The notes beneath the pieces were generated by a model. That model was not told the origin of the DNA and ran no database searches. It worked only from the letters and a program-made list of their open reading frames with translations. A DNA stretch of 64,000 nucleotides from contig JAUPFV010000005.1 in assembly GCA_036936605.1 (NCBI GenBank), positions 78,070,885 to 78,134,884 of the forward strand, read 5' to 3'. Position numbers and translations under genes: made by a program. This stretch comes from Limnanthes douglasii subsp. nivea (taxonomy: Eukaryota; Streptophyta; Magnoliopsida; Brassicales; Limnanthaceae). Shown piece by piece: positions 52,546 through 62,490 of this stretch. Positions within the stretch are counted from its first letter, which is position 1, and each line of letters starts with the position of its first letter.

Positions 52546-54882
52546 ATCATTCATTCGGACTGCCCCCAGCGTTCGTGGAGCCAAGGCAGTGGCATAGCAT
52601 TCTCTTGCGACTTTTTGACTGCTCCGGACAACCCCAACCTGCCCCTGAACAACATATTTTAGACACTGATGAACTGTTGAAGCCACTGCGTGCATCCTAG
52701 AGAGCCAAGATCTCCCTAGAATAGCATTGTAACAAGTGGGACAGTCCACCACAATGAAAAGTATTCTGACTGTTTTCTTGAAAGGGCCTCTGCCCAACAA
52801 TACTTCCTCTTCGAACTCACCGATTACATCGGCTGAGCTGCCCGTGAAGCCTACGATCGATCTGTCTGACTTCTGAATCACAGCTGGGTTTTTCATTTTC
52901 TTGTAAGTATCAAGGAAAAGGATATTGGCTGAGCTCCCAGTATCTACCAGGATTCGCCTTATCTCATTGCCCCCTATTGATGCTCCTATGACAACAGCAT
53001 CTTCATGAGGGCCAGCAATGTCCCTCAAATCATCCCCATCAAAGACAATGAATGGGAATAAACCTGACGATTGATAAGAGGTCATGCCCCCTTCTAGCTG
53101 GGTAGCCAAATTATGGACATGCCTTTTTCTCGACGAAGTGGTAGGAGCAGTTACAGTATCCCCTCCGAAAATTGTCAAGGACTCAAAGAATTTAATGAGC
53201 CCGGAGACCGACCTGGAACGTTCCTCTATCGCACCCACTCTGTTCCTTGTTGGATCAGGATCCAAATATTCTGATTCCACATCAAACCTTTCAACAATTA
53301 CCATGGCCCCTTCTGGGGCAGCATTAACCGGACCAGCCCGGTGAGTGTTATCAGGCCTGTTGCCTCCTCTTCTTTTGACATATGCACCCAACTTCCCTCT
53401 TTCAATCAGGTTCTGAACCTCTTGTTTCAAGGCTATACAATCATCAGTAGAATGGCCAATATCATTGTGATACTGACAAAAAGAACTGTTTCGATGTTCT
53501 CTGGGAGACTGCAAGGTTGCCGGTCTCCTGTAGTGTATTTCATCTTTAGTTTTCTCGAAAATGGTTGCCACACTTTCTTTGAGCTCTGCAAACCACTCCG
53601 GCTGGACCCACGGCCCCCTTTTGTTTCTAGACTGTTGACTTTGTGCAGGAGCAGCTGGTTGAGACTGAGCTTTTCCTCTTCCATGCCCCTGTCCGGTTTC
53701 TCTAGCTTTGTTGCCGGACTGGTTTGGATTGGGAGTTGGTGTTACCGGGGTGGATCTCACCTGCCTGTGCACCCTGGTCTTTTTTGTTTCATCAACATTA
53801 ACTTGTTTGCCGACTTGATTTAGCAATCCACCCCAGGTCATGGCTTTCTTCCTAGTTACTGAATCGGCCAGGTTGCCCGGGTTCAAACCCTGTCTCAGGG
53901 ATGCTATTGCCACTTGTTCAAAGCAATCAGCCAGCCCGTTCTTTGTGTTCACAAAACGACTTATGTATTCTTTCAATGATTCGTTTGGCTCCTGGGCACA
54001 ATGGATTATAGTGTCTCCATTGCCCTTGAGCTCCTTACTTCCCACAAATTGCCTTCGGAAGGCCACCCAAAAGGTATCAAAGTCTCTGATACAGCCCTGA
54101 GGGAGGCTGTTATACCACTTTAGAGCACTCCCCGTAAAGGATTGGGAGAATGCCCTGCAGAGTAGTTTATCATCATCATCAAAGTTCATCATGAAGTTCT
54201 TGAATTGCTCCAGATGATTGTCCGGATTGGTACTGCCGTCGTACTTCTCCATCTTTGTGCTATCAAACCTCTTGGGGAGGTTTCCGGACAGAATTTTAGA
54301 AGACAATGGCGATTGCCTCCAGTTCCTCCCACGACTGAACGCAGTATCCTCATTAGGGGTTGCAAAGATACCTGGCTCATCATGGAAGGCAAAAGGATCC
54401 ACCAGCATCCGGTCTATATGTCTCCGGCTGTGAGATGATCCTTTCCCAATGTGTCTTTTCATTCTTCCATGGTGGTCTCTTTTTCTAGAATACTTTTTAA
54501 CTTGCTTTTGTTTTTTCCTGGTTCGCCCTTCGTTACTGCTGGAGGACAAGGACTTTTCATTCCCCTCACTGTCCGAAGAGCTGTCCGAAGATTCTGAACT
54601 TGAGTCAGAGCTCTCCACAGGCTTGGACCGGTGAGACTTTTTAGAACTAGCATGTGTCTTTTTAGTGCTCACATGAGTCTTTGAAGCCTCATGCTCTCGA
54701 GGGTTATCAGAGCGATGAGCAACTGATGCTTTGGACTTTTCCTTCATGCCCATCTTGGCCTTCTCAGCCCTCAGAGCTTCTATTTCAACCCTCAACCTGT
54801 CACGCTCTTGGACAGTATATTCATCGTTCTCTTCCACCACTTCGAGCAAAGCTGGTGGAAGCTCTGGATTATCCGGATTCAT
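52540..54882 (-). CDS. Gag-protease of Tat copy C, 780 aa
   Basis: From ATG 54882 to TAG 52540. Residues 1-160 are charged and Ser-rich (KTHVSTKKTHASSKKSHRSK; DSSSESSDSSSDSEG), then KRDHHGRMKRHIGKG. Gag (capsid) core about 205-350: MEKYDGSTNPDNHLEQFKNF, RAFSQSFTGSALKWYNSLPQ, FRRQFVGSKELKGNGDTIIH, the standard Retrotrans_gag pattern. A CX3HX4HX4C-like zinc finger, FCQYHNDIGHSTDDC, lies near 468-482. Aspartic protease near 630-740: RRILVDTGSSANILF (DTG at about 646), DRSIVGFTG and NAILGRSWL. The protein ends RMNDQ-stop and continues in frame into pol. It forms the particle and cleaves the polyprotein. Confidence 0.95.
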   Translation of the reverse strand: MNPDNPELPPALLEVVEENDEYTVQERDRLRVEIEALRAEKAKMGMKEKSKASVAHRSDNPREHEASKTHVSTKKTHASSKKSHRSKPVESSDSSSESSDSSSDSEGNEKSLSSSSNEGRTRKKQKQVKKYSRKRDHHGRMKRHIGKGSSHSRRHIDRMLVDPFAFHDEPGIFATPNEDTAFSRGRNWRQSPLSSKILSGNLPKRFDSTKMEKYDGSTNPDNHLEQFKNFMMNFDDDDKLLCRAFSQSFTGSALKWYNSLPQGCIRDFDTFWVAFRRQFVGSKELKGNGDTIIHCAQEPNESLKEYISRFVNTKNGLADCFEQVAIASLRQGLNPGNLADSVTRKKAMTWGGLLNQVGKQVNVDETKKTRVHRQVRSTPVTPTPNPNQSGNKARETGQGHGRGKAQSQPAAPAQSQQSRNKRGPWVQPEWFAELKESVATIFEKTKDEIHYRRPATLQSPREHRNSSFCQYHNDIGHSTDDCIALKQEVQNLIERGKLGAYVKRRGGNRPDNTHRAGPVNAAPEGAMVIVERFDVESEYLDPDPTRNRVGAIEERSRSVSGLIKFFESLTIFGGDTVTAPTTSSRKRHVHNLATQLEGGMTSYQSSGLFPFIVFDGDDLRDIAGPHEDAVVIGASIGGNEIRRILVDTGSSANILFLDTYKKMKNPAVIQKSDRSIVGFTGSSADVIGEFEEEVLLGRGPFKKTVRILFIVVDCPTCYNAILGRSWLSRMHAVASTVHQCLKYVVQGQVGVVRSSQKVARECYATALAPRTLGAVRMNDQ

Positions 54883-54935
54883 TCGGACAGAATTCTTTTA
54901 CTTGGTTTTGAATGTTTGATTCAGGCACCGTCGCC

Positions 54936-54952
54936 TCCCACTGTGGTCGCCA
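54936..54952 (-). other. Primer binding site of Tat copy C
   Basis: TGGCGACCACAGTGGGA on the minus strand, three bases after the 5' LTR. Sites starting TGGCGACC are found in Tat/Ogre elements, usually assigned to a tRNA-Arg; I could not check which tRNA. Confidence 0.8.
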
Positions 54953-54955
54953 ATT

Positions 54956-55457
54956 TGGTGAGGATAAAAGTAGCCTGAGGGTAGGCTGGTAATTTTAAGT
55001 GGAGTTTTAAGGCGGCGTAAGGGTGTTTCACGGTGGTGTGGTGGTGTTTAATGGTGCTTCAAGATATTTCAGGGTGTTTCAAGGTGTTTTAAGGGTGGTG
55101 AGAGAATTGAGCAGCCTGGCAGCAGTTAATTTTTCTTACCCATAGTTAATGCTGGTGGTTGGGTATTTATAGTGTGTAATTTGGGCCCTTATGGGCTTTC
55201 GGGTCAAGTTTCATGGACCCGGGTCAAGTTTAAAGACCCAGTAAGTATAAGCAAATGCACAGGTAGCTTAGTCAGATAGTGATTAGGTTTTTTAGTACTT
55301 TAGTCATAGTTCGAACTGCCTTATACTTGCAGTGTTCAAAATCGTCCGTCCGGTTCAAATAGGGCTGTTCGAATTGAGGTCTTGGAGTCTGTCCGGTTTC
55401 CGGGGAGTTTTACTTTGGACTCCCCTTTTGAGTAGCTGTTCGAATCCGGACTCATCA
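54956..55457 (-). repeat. 5' LTR of Tat copy C
   Basis: 502 bp. On its own strand it begins TGATGAGTCCGGATTCGAAC and ends TTATCCTCACCA. TATAAATA is at 55164-55171 (minus), followed by a leader rich in AACACC repeats. Three TTCGAA palindromes lie in U3. Confidence 0.97.
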
Positions 55458-55537
55458 TACACAAGACTAGAGATGTCAATACCACAAGACTAAAGATGGT
55501 AATATCAAAGAAACTATAGGACAAACTATCCATTACA

Positions 55538-55791
55538 GCTTCAATGTCAATGACACAAATCTGTATCGCCAAACACAAACACAATACACTATCAAGGCAT
55601 TATTTGACTCATTCACAACAAATCTTCCATTTGAGGATAATATCATTTCTTCACTGTCAAAAAAGAAACTTATCTTCTTTTGACTCACCAAATACCCTTA
55701 AGTAATTCACTCTATACTGCGAACACCAATCCAGTTTAGGCACTCCCTAAACTTTTAAAGTGATACTGCCTTGGTCATTATATATATCTAA
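55538..55791 (+). other. Continuation of the copia remnant, no recognisable gene
   Basis: It starts gcttcaatgtc, the continuation of the copia primer-site region from 44658. The remainder to copy D contains no recognisable gag. Confidence 0.45.
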
Positions 55792-56143
55792 TGAAAATAG
55801 GATTTTAAGGACTAAATTGTAAATAATATAAATTTAAGGATTTAATTATAAGTAATGTAAGTTTTGTCCTTAAATTGTAATTGATGTAAGTTTTAGAGAG
55901 TATTTGTAACTATGTATAATTAATAAGGACTAAATAACAATTAGTCCTTTTTTTTAAGAGATTTCAATTTGAGACTAAGTCTTGGCTCCTCTATATAAAG
56001 GGCAAGGCTACTCTAATAAAGGGGTTGAACACTTTTACTTTGGAATTCATTTGTACTTGAACTTTCTCTCTCTAAAAACTCTCTAACTCTTTCTCTCTCT
56101 AGATTTCTCTCTTAACAATTCACTAAGGCAAAATATTAGCTCA
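55792..56143 (+). repeat. 5' LTR of Tat copy D (limits approximate)
   Basis: A region from about TGAAAATAGGATTTTAAGGA to ttagctca directly before the primer site. It carries a TATA box (tatataaag near 55992) and a CT-rich leader (ctttctctctctaaaaactc). The LTR start is not fixed because the partner LTR is outside the window. Confidence 0.6.
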
Positions 56144-56148
56144 TCGAA

Positions 56149-56163
56149 TTGGCGAATCCACTA
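56149..56163 (+). other. Primer binding site of Tat copy D
   Basis: TTGGCGAATCCACTAGCG follows the LTR; it resembles the site of copy C (TTGGCGACCACAGTG) with changes after TTGGCGA. Confidence 0.6.
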
Positions 56164-56244
56164 GCGATTTGAACAAAAGAAATCAGTGACTTATTCTGCT
56201 CGAAATTAATACAATCTTGTTGTATTTTCTGCTCAAATTTAGTA

Positions 56245-58000
56245 TGATCAATCCTGAGAATAATCATACTCTTCGATCACCGATGGAAACTCTAAAAGAT
56301 GATTTACAGGGAGGTAGACCTGATGGATCATCTCTGATCCAAACTCAATATAATAATGAGGTTCGAATGAACCAGATTTTGGATAAGATTAATGCATTGA
56401 ATGAAAAGTATGAACGGAGGGAATAAGTGATTCACGCGGCGAGGGTTAGATCTGAGGTTAGAAAAGAAACAGAAAAGACTGAGATATGAGCTCAATCAGA
56501 TCGATCTTTTGGTGATCGACGAGCTAAATCTGAGCACAAAAAGCACGTTTTGTGTCTCCTAAAGAGCGATATTCATCTCGTAAAGAGAAAAAAAATAAGC
56601 ATAAATATGTGATCTCTAGTGACTATGAGGTAGAAAGTTCAGCTTTGGGATTTAAGAGATACAGAGGTTCTTCGAAGAGGAATCAGACATAGATGAGTCG
56701 AGGAAACACAAAAAATAGAGTAAATCTAAGAAGGATAATGCTCCTCGTTCTACTTGGTGGGAAGGAAATCCCTCGAATCAGTATGTTGAAACTGATCGGA
56801 ATCTATATGTTAGGATGGGAATAGATGATCACTTCATTCAAGGAGTTGACTCGCGAAATTCTCTATTGACGAATGAAATTCGTTCGATGACGCTTCCGAA
56901 GCGTTTTGACATTTCGAAGGTTGAGAAGTTCGATGGGATCCAGGATCCCGATGATCACATCGAACAATTCAATAAATATATGATGAACTTCGAAGATGAC
57001 GACCGGTTGGTGTGTCGTGCATTTTCTCAGACTTTTAAAGGAACAAATCTTATGTGGTACAATCAGATTCCGAGGGGGTCCGTTTCAAATTTCAGAGATT
57101 TTTATACTGCATTTCAAAGGCAGTTTGTGGGAAGAAAAGAGATGAGAGAAAATGGTGATACCATTATTCAGTGCAAGCAGGCACCTGGAGAAAAGTTAAA
57201 AGATTATACAAAGATATTTGTGTTAACCAAGGCTAGTTTGGACAACTGTGATGAAACTATGGCGATGGCAGCTTTTCGCCAAGGGTTATTGCCAGGGGAT
57301 CTGGCTAATGAGATGACGAAGAGAAGAACCTTAAATTTTGGAGCTTTGATTCTCAAGTTGAGGATCAGATCAAAGTGGAGGAGTCGACTAAAGTCTGAGG
57401 CGGACCATTCAGCACTCCGAAAAATTCGGGACAAGTAGCCAATAATCAGGGGTAGCCTTCGAATGGTAATGGAAATGACAATCAGCAGTCGAGGCAAAAG
57501 AATAGCAATTTTCCTCCTCAGAGTATTGGTTATTCAAATCAAGCTCCAAGTAACACTTACAACAGGCCTAGACCAAATACATGGGTCAAACCAGAATACT
57601 ATGTTGATCTGACAGAGAATGTTTCTGTAATCTGGGATAAGACCAAGAGCTTTGTAAATTGTAGGAAGCCAGCCCCAATTAGTAGGCCAATGGAGGAGAT
57701 GAATAACAAGTCGTGATGATATTGGGGATGATACAAATGACTGCATTGCTCTGAAGAAAGAGATCCAGTATTTGATTGAAAATGGAAAGCTCCTGACTTA
57801 TGTGAAGTTGCAAGGGAGCGCATCGAAAAAAAATGTCGCATCAACTTCGAAAGTTGCACCAGCTGAAAATTTGATGATTTTGGACTCACATGCTGATCCT
57901 TTTGATGCTTCTTCTGATTACGTGGAAAAAGATCCGAACATATTGCTTCTGATGATGGTCGAAGAGCCCATAGAAAAGGGACGTGTACGGGAGTTGTGTT
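56245..58000 (+). pseudogene. Gag of Tat copy D, broken
   Basis: N-terminal part at 56245-56426 (MINPENNHTLRSPMETLKDD), then stops. The capsid core is open at 56815-57438: VEKFDGIQDPDDHIEQFNKY, RAFSQTFKGTNLMWYNQIPR and FQRQFVGRKEMRENGDTIIQ then CKQAPGEKLKDYTK, the Retrotrans_gag pattern of copy C. A frame change near 57435 is followed by the knuckle region with GDDTNDCIALKKEIQYLIEN near 57725-57780 and a linker open to 58000. At least four frame breaks. Confidence 0.85.
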
Positions 58001-58653
58001 AGTTTTTTGAATTGTTGGCTATTTTCGGAGGCGATTCAATGACTGGAAACTCGGATAGTTCGATGAAGAGGCATGTTGTCAACTTGAAAACTCAAATTGA
58101 AGGGAAGATGTATACACACTTGTATGGGAAGAAAAATATTCCTTTCATTTTTTTTTGATGAAGATGATCTGAGAGGTACTTCTGGACCACATGAAGCTGG
58201 TGTGGTGATTGGAGCTGAGGTGGCTGGCGTCGAAATTCGACGTGTGCTAATTGATACTGGGAGTTTTTCTAATGTCCTTTTTAAATGCACCTATGATAGA
58301 ATGACAAATCCACCTCGGATTTCTCAATCGGATCAAACGATTATTGGATTCACGGGTGTAACACCTCGTGTTGTTGGAGAGTTCGAGGGTGAGGTGAGTT
58401 TGGGAAAATGACCATTTAAGAAAAAAGTCTAGGTACGTTTTGTGGTGGTGGACTATCCCACAAGTTATAATGCTATTTTTGGAAGATCGTGGCTTTAAGA
58501 ATGTATGGGGTTGTGTCTGCATTTCATCAGTGTTTTAAATATGTGGTTGGAGATAAAGTTGGGGTCGTTCGAGGCAATCAGAAGGTTGCGAGGGAATGCT
58601 ATGCCACTACACTTCGGATCCGAGGGTACAGTCGTGGTGATTTAATGCGTGAA
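58001..58653 (+). pseudogene. Protease of Tat copy D, broken
   Basis: The open part, 58097-58411, holds GPHEAGVVIGAEVAGVEIRR then VLIDTGSFSNVLF with the DTG site, and DQTIIGFTGVTPRVVGEFEG. A TGA follows at 58410. The next stretch in another frame, VDYPTSYNAIFGRSWL, and GVVRGNQKVARECYATTLRI align with VDCPTCYNAILGRSWL and GVVRSSQKVARECYATALAP of copy C up to the pro/RT stop. Confidence 0.85.
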
Positions 58654-58662
58654 TAACAATTA
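58651..58662 (+). promoter_or_regulatory. Pro/RT stop codon of copy D with CAATTA context
   Basis: GAA-TAA-CAA-TTA. The flanking reading (RE-stop-QLEEVPSDFEAMVDDPKETP) aligns with copy C (DQ-stop-QFEGLSGGEGEIDDPRETP), placing the two stops at the same site. The 3' context CAATTA equals the CARYYA readthrough consensus. Confidence 0.6.
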
Positions 58663-60480
58663 GAAGAGGTGCCCTCGGATTTTGAAGCTATGGTTGACGA
58701 TCCGAAGGAAACCCCAGGGTCTTTAACGGTGAGCAAAGATATAGAGGAGTTTACTTTTTCGGAAGGGAAGGTACTTCGAATTGTAAATTTATTGACCCCT
58801 TTTCTACGTCAAAAATTGTTGGATTTCTGAAATTTGGACTTCTTCGCTTGGACGACAGAAGATGTAACGAAAGTGCCCATTGAGGTAATTCGTCACAGCT
58901 TGGCTATAGATCCGAAGATCAAGCCGGTTACTAAAAAAAGAAGAGCGTTTTCTTTGGAAAAAGCAGAAGCGATTGTTGATGAAGTGGATCAGTTATCTAA
59001 GGTCGGATATATAAGAGAGTCACAGTATCCTTTGTGGACGGAAAATCTGGTGGTAGTCAAAAAGAAGAATGGGAAATTGAGAATGTGTGTGGATTTTACA
59101 GATTTGAAAAGAGCTTGTCCCAAAGATCTGTTTCCTGTTCCTCGAATAGATTAGTTGATTGAGTCTACTCTACTTCAGGCAACAAAATTTTGACTTTTAT
59201 GGATGCTTTTGCAGGATATAATCAAATCCAAATGGATCCAAAAGATCAAGAATGCACAACTTTAATAACTGATAGGGGCCTGCATTTTTATAGAATGATG
59301 CCCTTCGGATTGAAAAATGCTGGAGCCACTTATCAGAGATTGATGAATAAAGATTTTGCTACACAGATCAGAAGAAATATGGAATATATATAGATGATAT
59401 AGTAGTAAAACGCTCAAAGGATTAAGTGCATCTTGATGATTTAGAGGAAACATTTTTGAATTTAAGGGCAATCAGGTTACAATTAAATCCGGAGAAATGC
59501 ACCTTTGGAGTTTGATCGGGGAAGTTTTAGGGTTCTATCATCAGTGAAAAAGGAATAGAGGTTGAACTATAACAATTGAAATCTTTGATAAATATGAATT
59601 CTCCTCAGTCTATCAAAGAAGTGCAAATTCTGACAAGAAGGTTATCAACACTTACTGGATTTATTTCTAGATTTTCTGACAAATGCTTTCCTTTTTTTCA
59701 AGTATTACGAGGACCTAGCAGGTTTGAATGGACATCGGAGTGTGAAGCAGCTTTCACAAATATTAAAAATTTGTTGTCATCGCCAGAGATTTTTTCAAAG
59801 CCTCGAAATAGGGAGAAGTTATTTTTGTACATCACGGTATCAGATTTTGCACTAAGTGCAATGTTAATCAGTGAAGATTCAGAAGTTCCGAAGCCGGTGT
59901 ATTATATCAGTAAAAGTTTGGTGGCAGCAGAAAAAAGATATATAAAACTAGAAAAATTGGCATTAGCGTTGGTGATTGCTTCTAGGAAGATGCGTCCATA
60001 TTTTCAAGCTCATACTATTGAAGTCCGAACTTCATTCCCCTTGAAAAATGTTTTACAACGACCTAACATTTCGGGGAGAATGACCAAATGGTCACTGGAG
60101 TTGGGGGACTATGATATTTTGTTTACACCTCGAAGCATTGGTATATTTTTTTGTTGAATTCCATTCAAGCCGATCGCATGAGGAAGAAAGTAAATAAGTC
60201 ATTCATGTAGATTCGAGGTGGGTTGTCCGAACAGATGGAGGATCTAGTGTTTCATGGTGCAGTGTCGGGGTTCAATTAATAGCTCCAACAGAAGAGACAA
60301 TGATTCAATCTATTAAATTTGGTTTTCATGCTTCGAGCAATGAAGCTGAATACGAAGCTGCTTTGGCAGGTTTGAGATTGGAAAAACTTTGTGGGGCAAC
60401 TTCAGTACGCTTGGAAACGGATTCTCAGTTATTAGCAAATTAGGTATCTGGATTTTCCGAAGCAAGAAAGGATCATTTGA
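58657..60480 (+). pseudogene. RT and RNase H of Tat copy D, broken
   Basis: RT: FFAWTTEDVTKVPIEVIRHS near 58840, MCVDFTDLKRACPKDLFPVP near 59080, TFMDAFAGYNQIQMDPKDQE near 59193, MPFGLKNAGATYQRLMNKDF near 59298. The active site is broken: NMEYI is followed by a stop instead of VYIDDM (near 59385-59395), through a small deletion. First RNase H is open at 59576-60157 (FLYITVSDFALSAMLISEDS; YYISKSLVAAEKRYIKLEKL; RTSFPLKNVLQRPNISGRMT). The second, archaeal-like RNase H is recognisable but shifted near 60225-60480 (RTDGGSS; SSNEAEYEAALAGLRLEKLC). Confidence 0.85.
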
Positions 60481-61925
60481 TTTTATATCTTCGGGAGCTT
60501 CAGAATTTAATGCTTCTGTTTGACAACATTGTTGTGGAATATATTGGGTGAGGGAGTAACATGGTGGCTGATTCTTTAGAAAACGTTTCTTACAAGGAAG
60601 AATGTCCTTGTATTTTCCTGCAAGAAAATCCTTCAATTTCTACTCAATCTAGCCAATGTGAATGTATAAAAGAATTGTTTACGACTGGTGAAATCTGAGG
60701 TGATTGGCGATCAGATATCCTTAGCTTTTTTACTCAAGGAATACTACCAGACGATTCACAATTGACCAAAATGTTCAGAAGTAAAGGATTCAGATATATA
60801 GTACTAGATGGATTATTGTATAAAAAGGCATTGAGCAAACCATTGTTACGATTTTTAAGCAAACAAGAATCACAAAAAGTATTATCAGAATTGCACGATG
60901 GTGAAGGGTCAGCTCATTGCGGGTTTAAAGCTCTATCACGTCGAGTTTTACTTGTAGGGTTTTATTGGCCTACGATCATGAACGATGCTAAGAATTTAGT
61001 TCAAAGTTGTGGTACTTGTCAAATATTTGCCAATGCTATTCACAAACCAGCAGTATCGCTTATGTCTATATATGAGGCAATACCATTTGATAGATGGGGA
61101 TTAATCTGGTGGGACCTTTGCCGATGGCTTCTGGAGGAAGACCGATAATTATTGTAGCGGTTGATTATTTTACAAAGTGGGCAGAGACAGAACCGCTATC
61201 AGGAACAAAAGCAAATGATGTCATTAAATTTATTGTGATCAGTATCTGTTTTCGTTTTGGAGTTCCTCAGAGAATTACAACAGATTATGGCCCTCAGTTT
61301 AATAACACGGATATGGCTTCATTTTTTACTTCTAAAGGAATTCAGCAATGTTTTTCGACGACTTTTCATGCTCAAGCCAATAGGCAAGTGGAAGTGACGA
61401 ATAGAACAATTTTAGATGACTTGAAGAAGAATTTGACGGAGGCAGCTGGAAAATGGCCGAACTATTTGCAAGCGGTACTTTGGGCTTATCGAACTACTCC
61501 TAGAGAGGCTACAAAGGAGACTCATTTTGCTTTGGCATATGGAATGGATGCAGTCAGCCCCGTAGAATCTAGGATGTCATCTTTTAGAATAACTCAATAT
61601 TCTGAAAGTCTAATGATGAAGTTCGAAGGGCGAATTTGGATCTGATTGAGGAAAAAAGAGTTCGAGCTCATCTGAATGTAATTCACTATCAAACTTTTAT
61701 GAGAAATATATATGATTCAAAGGTGAAGATAAGAGAATTTAAAGAAGGTGATAAGGTGTTGCAAAACATTTTCTTGCACGCAAAGGAGAAGAACCTTGGA
61801 AAAATGGCTCTGAACTAGGAAGGGCTTTATGCAATTGTTAAAAGGATTAAGCCGGGTTCTTATCGTCTTTGTGATTTCGAGGGGAGGATGCTTCAACATC
61901 CATGGAATATCCAACATTAGAAGCT
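60481..61925 (+). pseudogene. Integrase of Tat copy D, broken
   Basis: The zinc-binding region is open at 60762-61148 (ELHDGEGSAHCGFKALSRRV; FYWPTIMNDAKNLVQSCGTC). A frame change near 61100 leads to the core, open at 61094-61645: INLVGPLPMASGGRPIIIVA, VDYFTKWAET, GVPQRITTDYGPQFNN (the second acidic residue is kept, but the usual DNG is DYG), HAQANRQVEVTNRTILDDLK. Another frame change near 61630 leads to the C-terminus (KEGDKVLQNIFLHAKEKNLG) and, after a stop at about 61817, to the end corresponding to WNIEHLRVY (here WNIQH-stop). Confidence 0.85.
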
Positions 61926-62490
61926 TTATTGGGAGTAGATATGTTTTTGTACTTTGGAATTTCTGTTTTTGAATGGCGCACTCTTTCCTATCATGTTGGC
62001 CCATGATGGTTTTAACGAAGCGTCATGTACATATTCAATATTATCAATAAAGTTCGTATATTCGCTGATGGCTGTTTACATATGTTTGAATACTATCTTA
62101 ACAAATCATTAGAGACTGATTATCTTTGAGATTAAGGTTAGAATGTTCCGAAGTGTTTATAACACTTTTTGAAGAAACAATCATGTTTAATAATCACATT
62201 ACATTTTTATTTCGAAGTGGACGCTTAACGGCGCACTGACAATGTTTCGAAGAGCTACCAAAGCTTAACACCACACTGAGAATTTTTTGAAGAGCTATCG
62301 TGTTCACCAATTTCGTTAAGGTATTTGAGGTGGTAAGTTTACATTTTTTAGTTATTTTGTTTTTAAAATTTGCTATCGAATAATATGCAAAGAGAATGAT
62401 AAAATAAAAAAAACCATTTTTTCATTTAGATTAATTCGTTGAGGTGTAAAAAGAAATTTCTTAATATGACAAAGGAAAAAAAAGTGAAAG
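61926..62490. other. Untranslated stretch between pol and the antisense gene, copy D
   Basis: It corresponds to the array region of copy B, but here only a loose repetition of cgaag(t/a)g(c/t)...cttaacac(c)acactgag is visible between about 62140 and 62330. No gene. Confidence 0.55.

Larger units (their letters stand above)
44920..55457 (-). mobile_element. Intact Tat-lineage Ty3/gypsy retrotransposon (copy C)
   Basis: A 10,538-bp element on the minus strand. The target duplication TACAC is at 44915-44919 and 55458-55462. The 502-bp LTRs differ at one position (t/a in cagtaagt(t/a)taagc). Order on its own strand: 5' LTR, primer site, gag-protease, in-frame TAG, RT-RNase H-integrase, untranslated stretch, antisense gene on the opposite strand, polypurine tract, 3' LTR. 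The primer site TGGCGACCAC, the double RNase H, the lack of a chromodomain and the antisense ORF after pol are features of Tat elements such as Retand and Grande. All frames are open, so it may be active or very recently so. Confidence 0.97.
44663..55537 (-). mobile_element. Solo LTR (332 bp) split by the intact Tat element
   Basis: The LTR pieces are 44663-44919 and 55463-55537; joined, they begin TGTTATAAATC and end TCCATTACA on the plus strand. The 4-bp sequence GCTT flanks both sides (44659-44662 and 55538-55541), and removing the piece restores ggtattagagcttcaa, as in the related copy at 21820. On the minus strand there is a TATA region (cctataaatagac) and the phrase gtcgaaccacgttaaatccc, common in plant LTR leaders, which sets the orientation. 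No internal region is present. Confidence 0.75.

Noticed and set aside
53341..53823. 160-codon open frame on the plus strand
   Set aside because: It is opposite to the conserved gag frame and is a shadow of it; no own signals.
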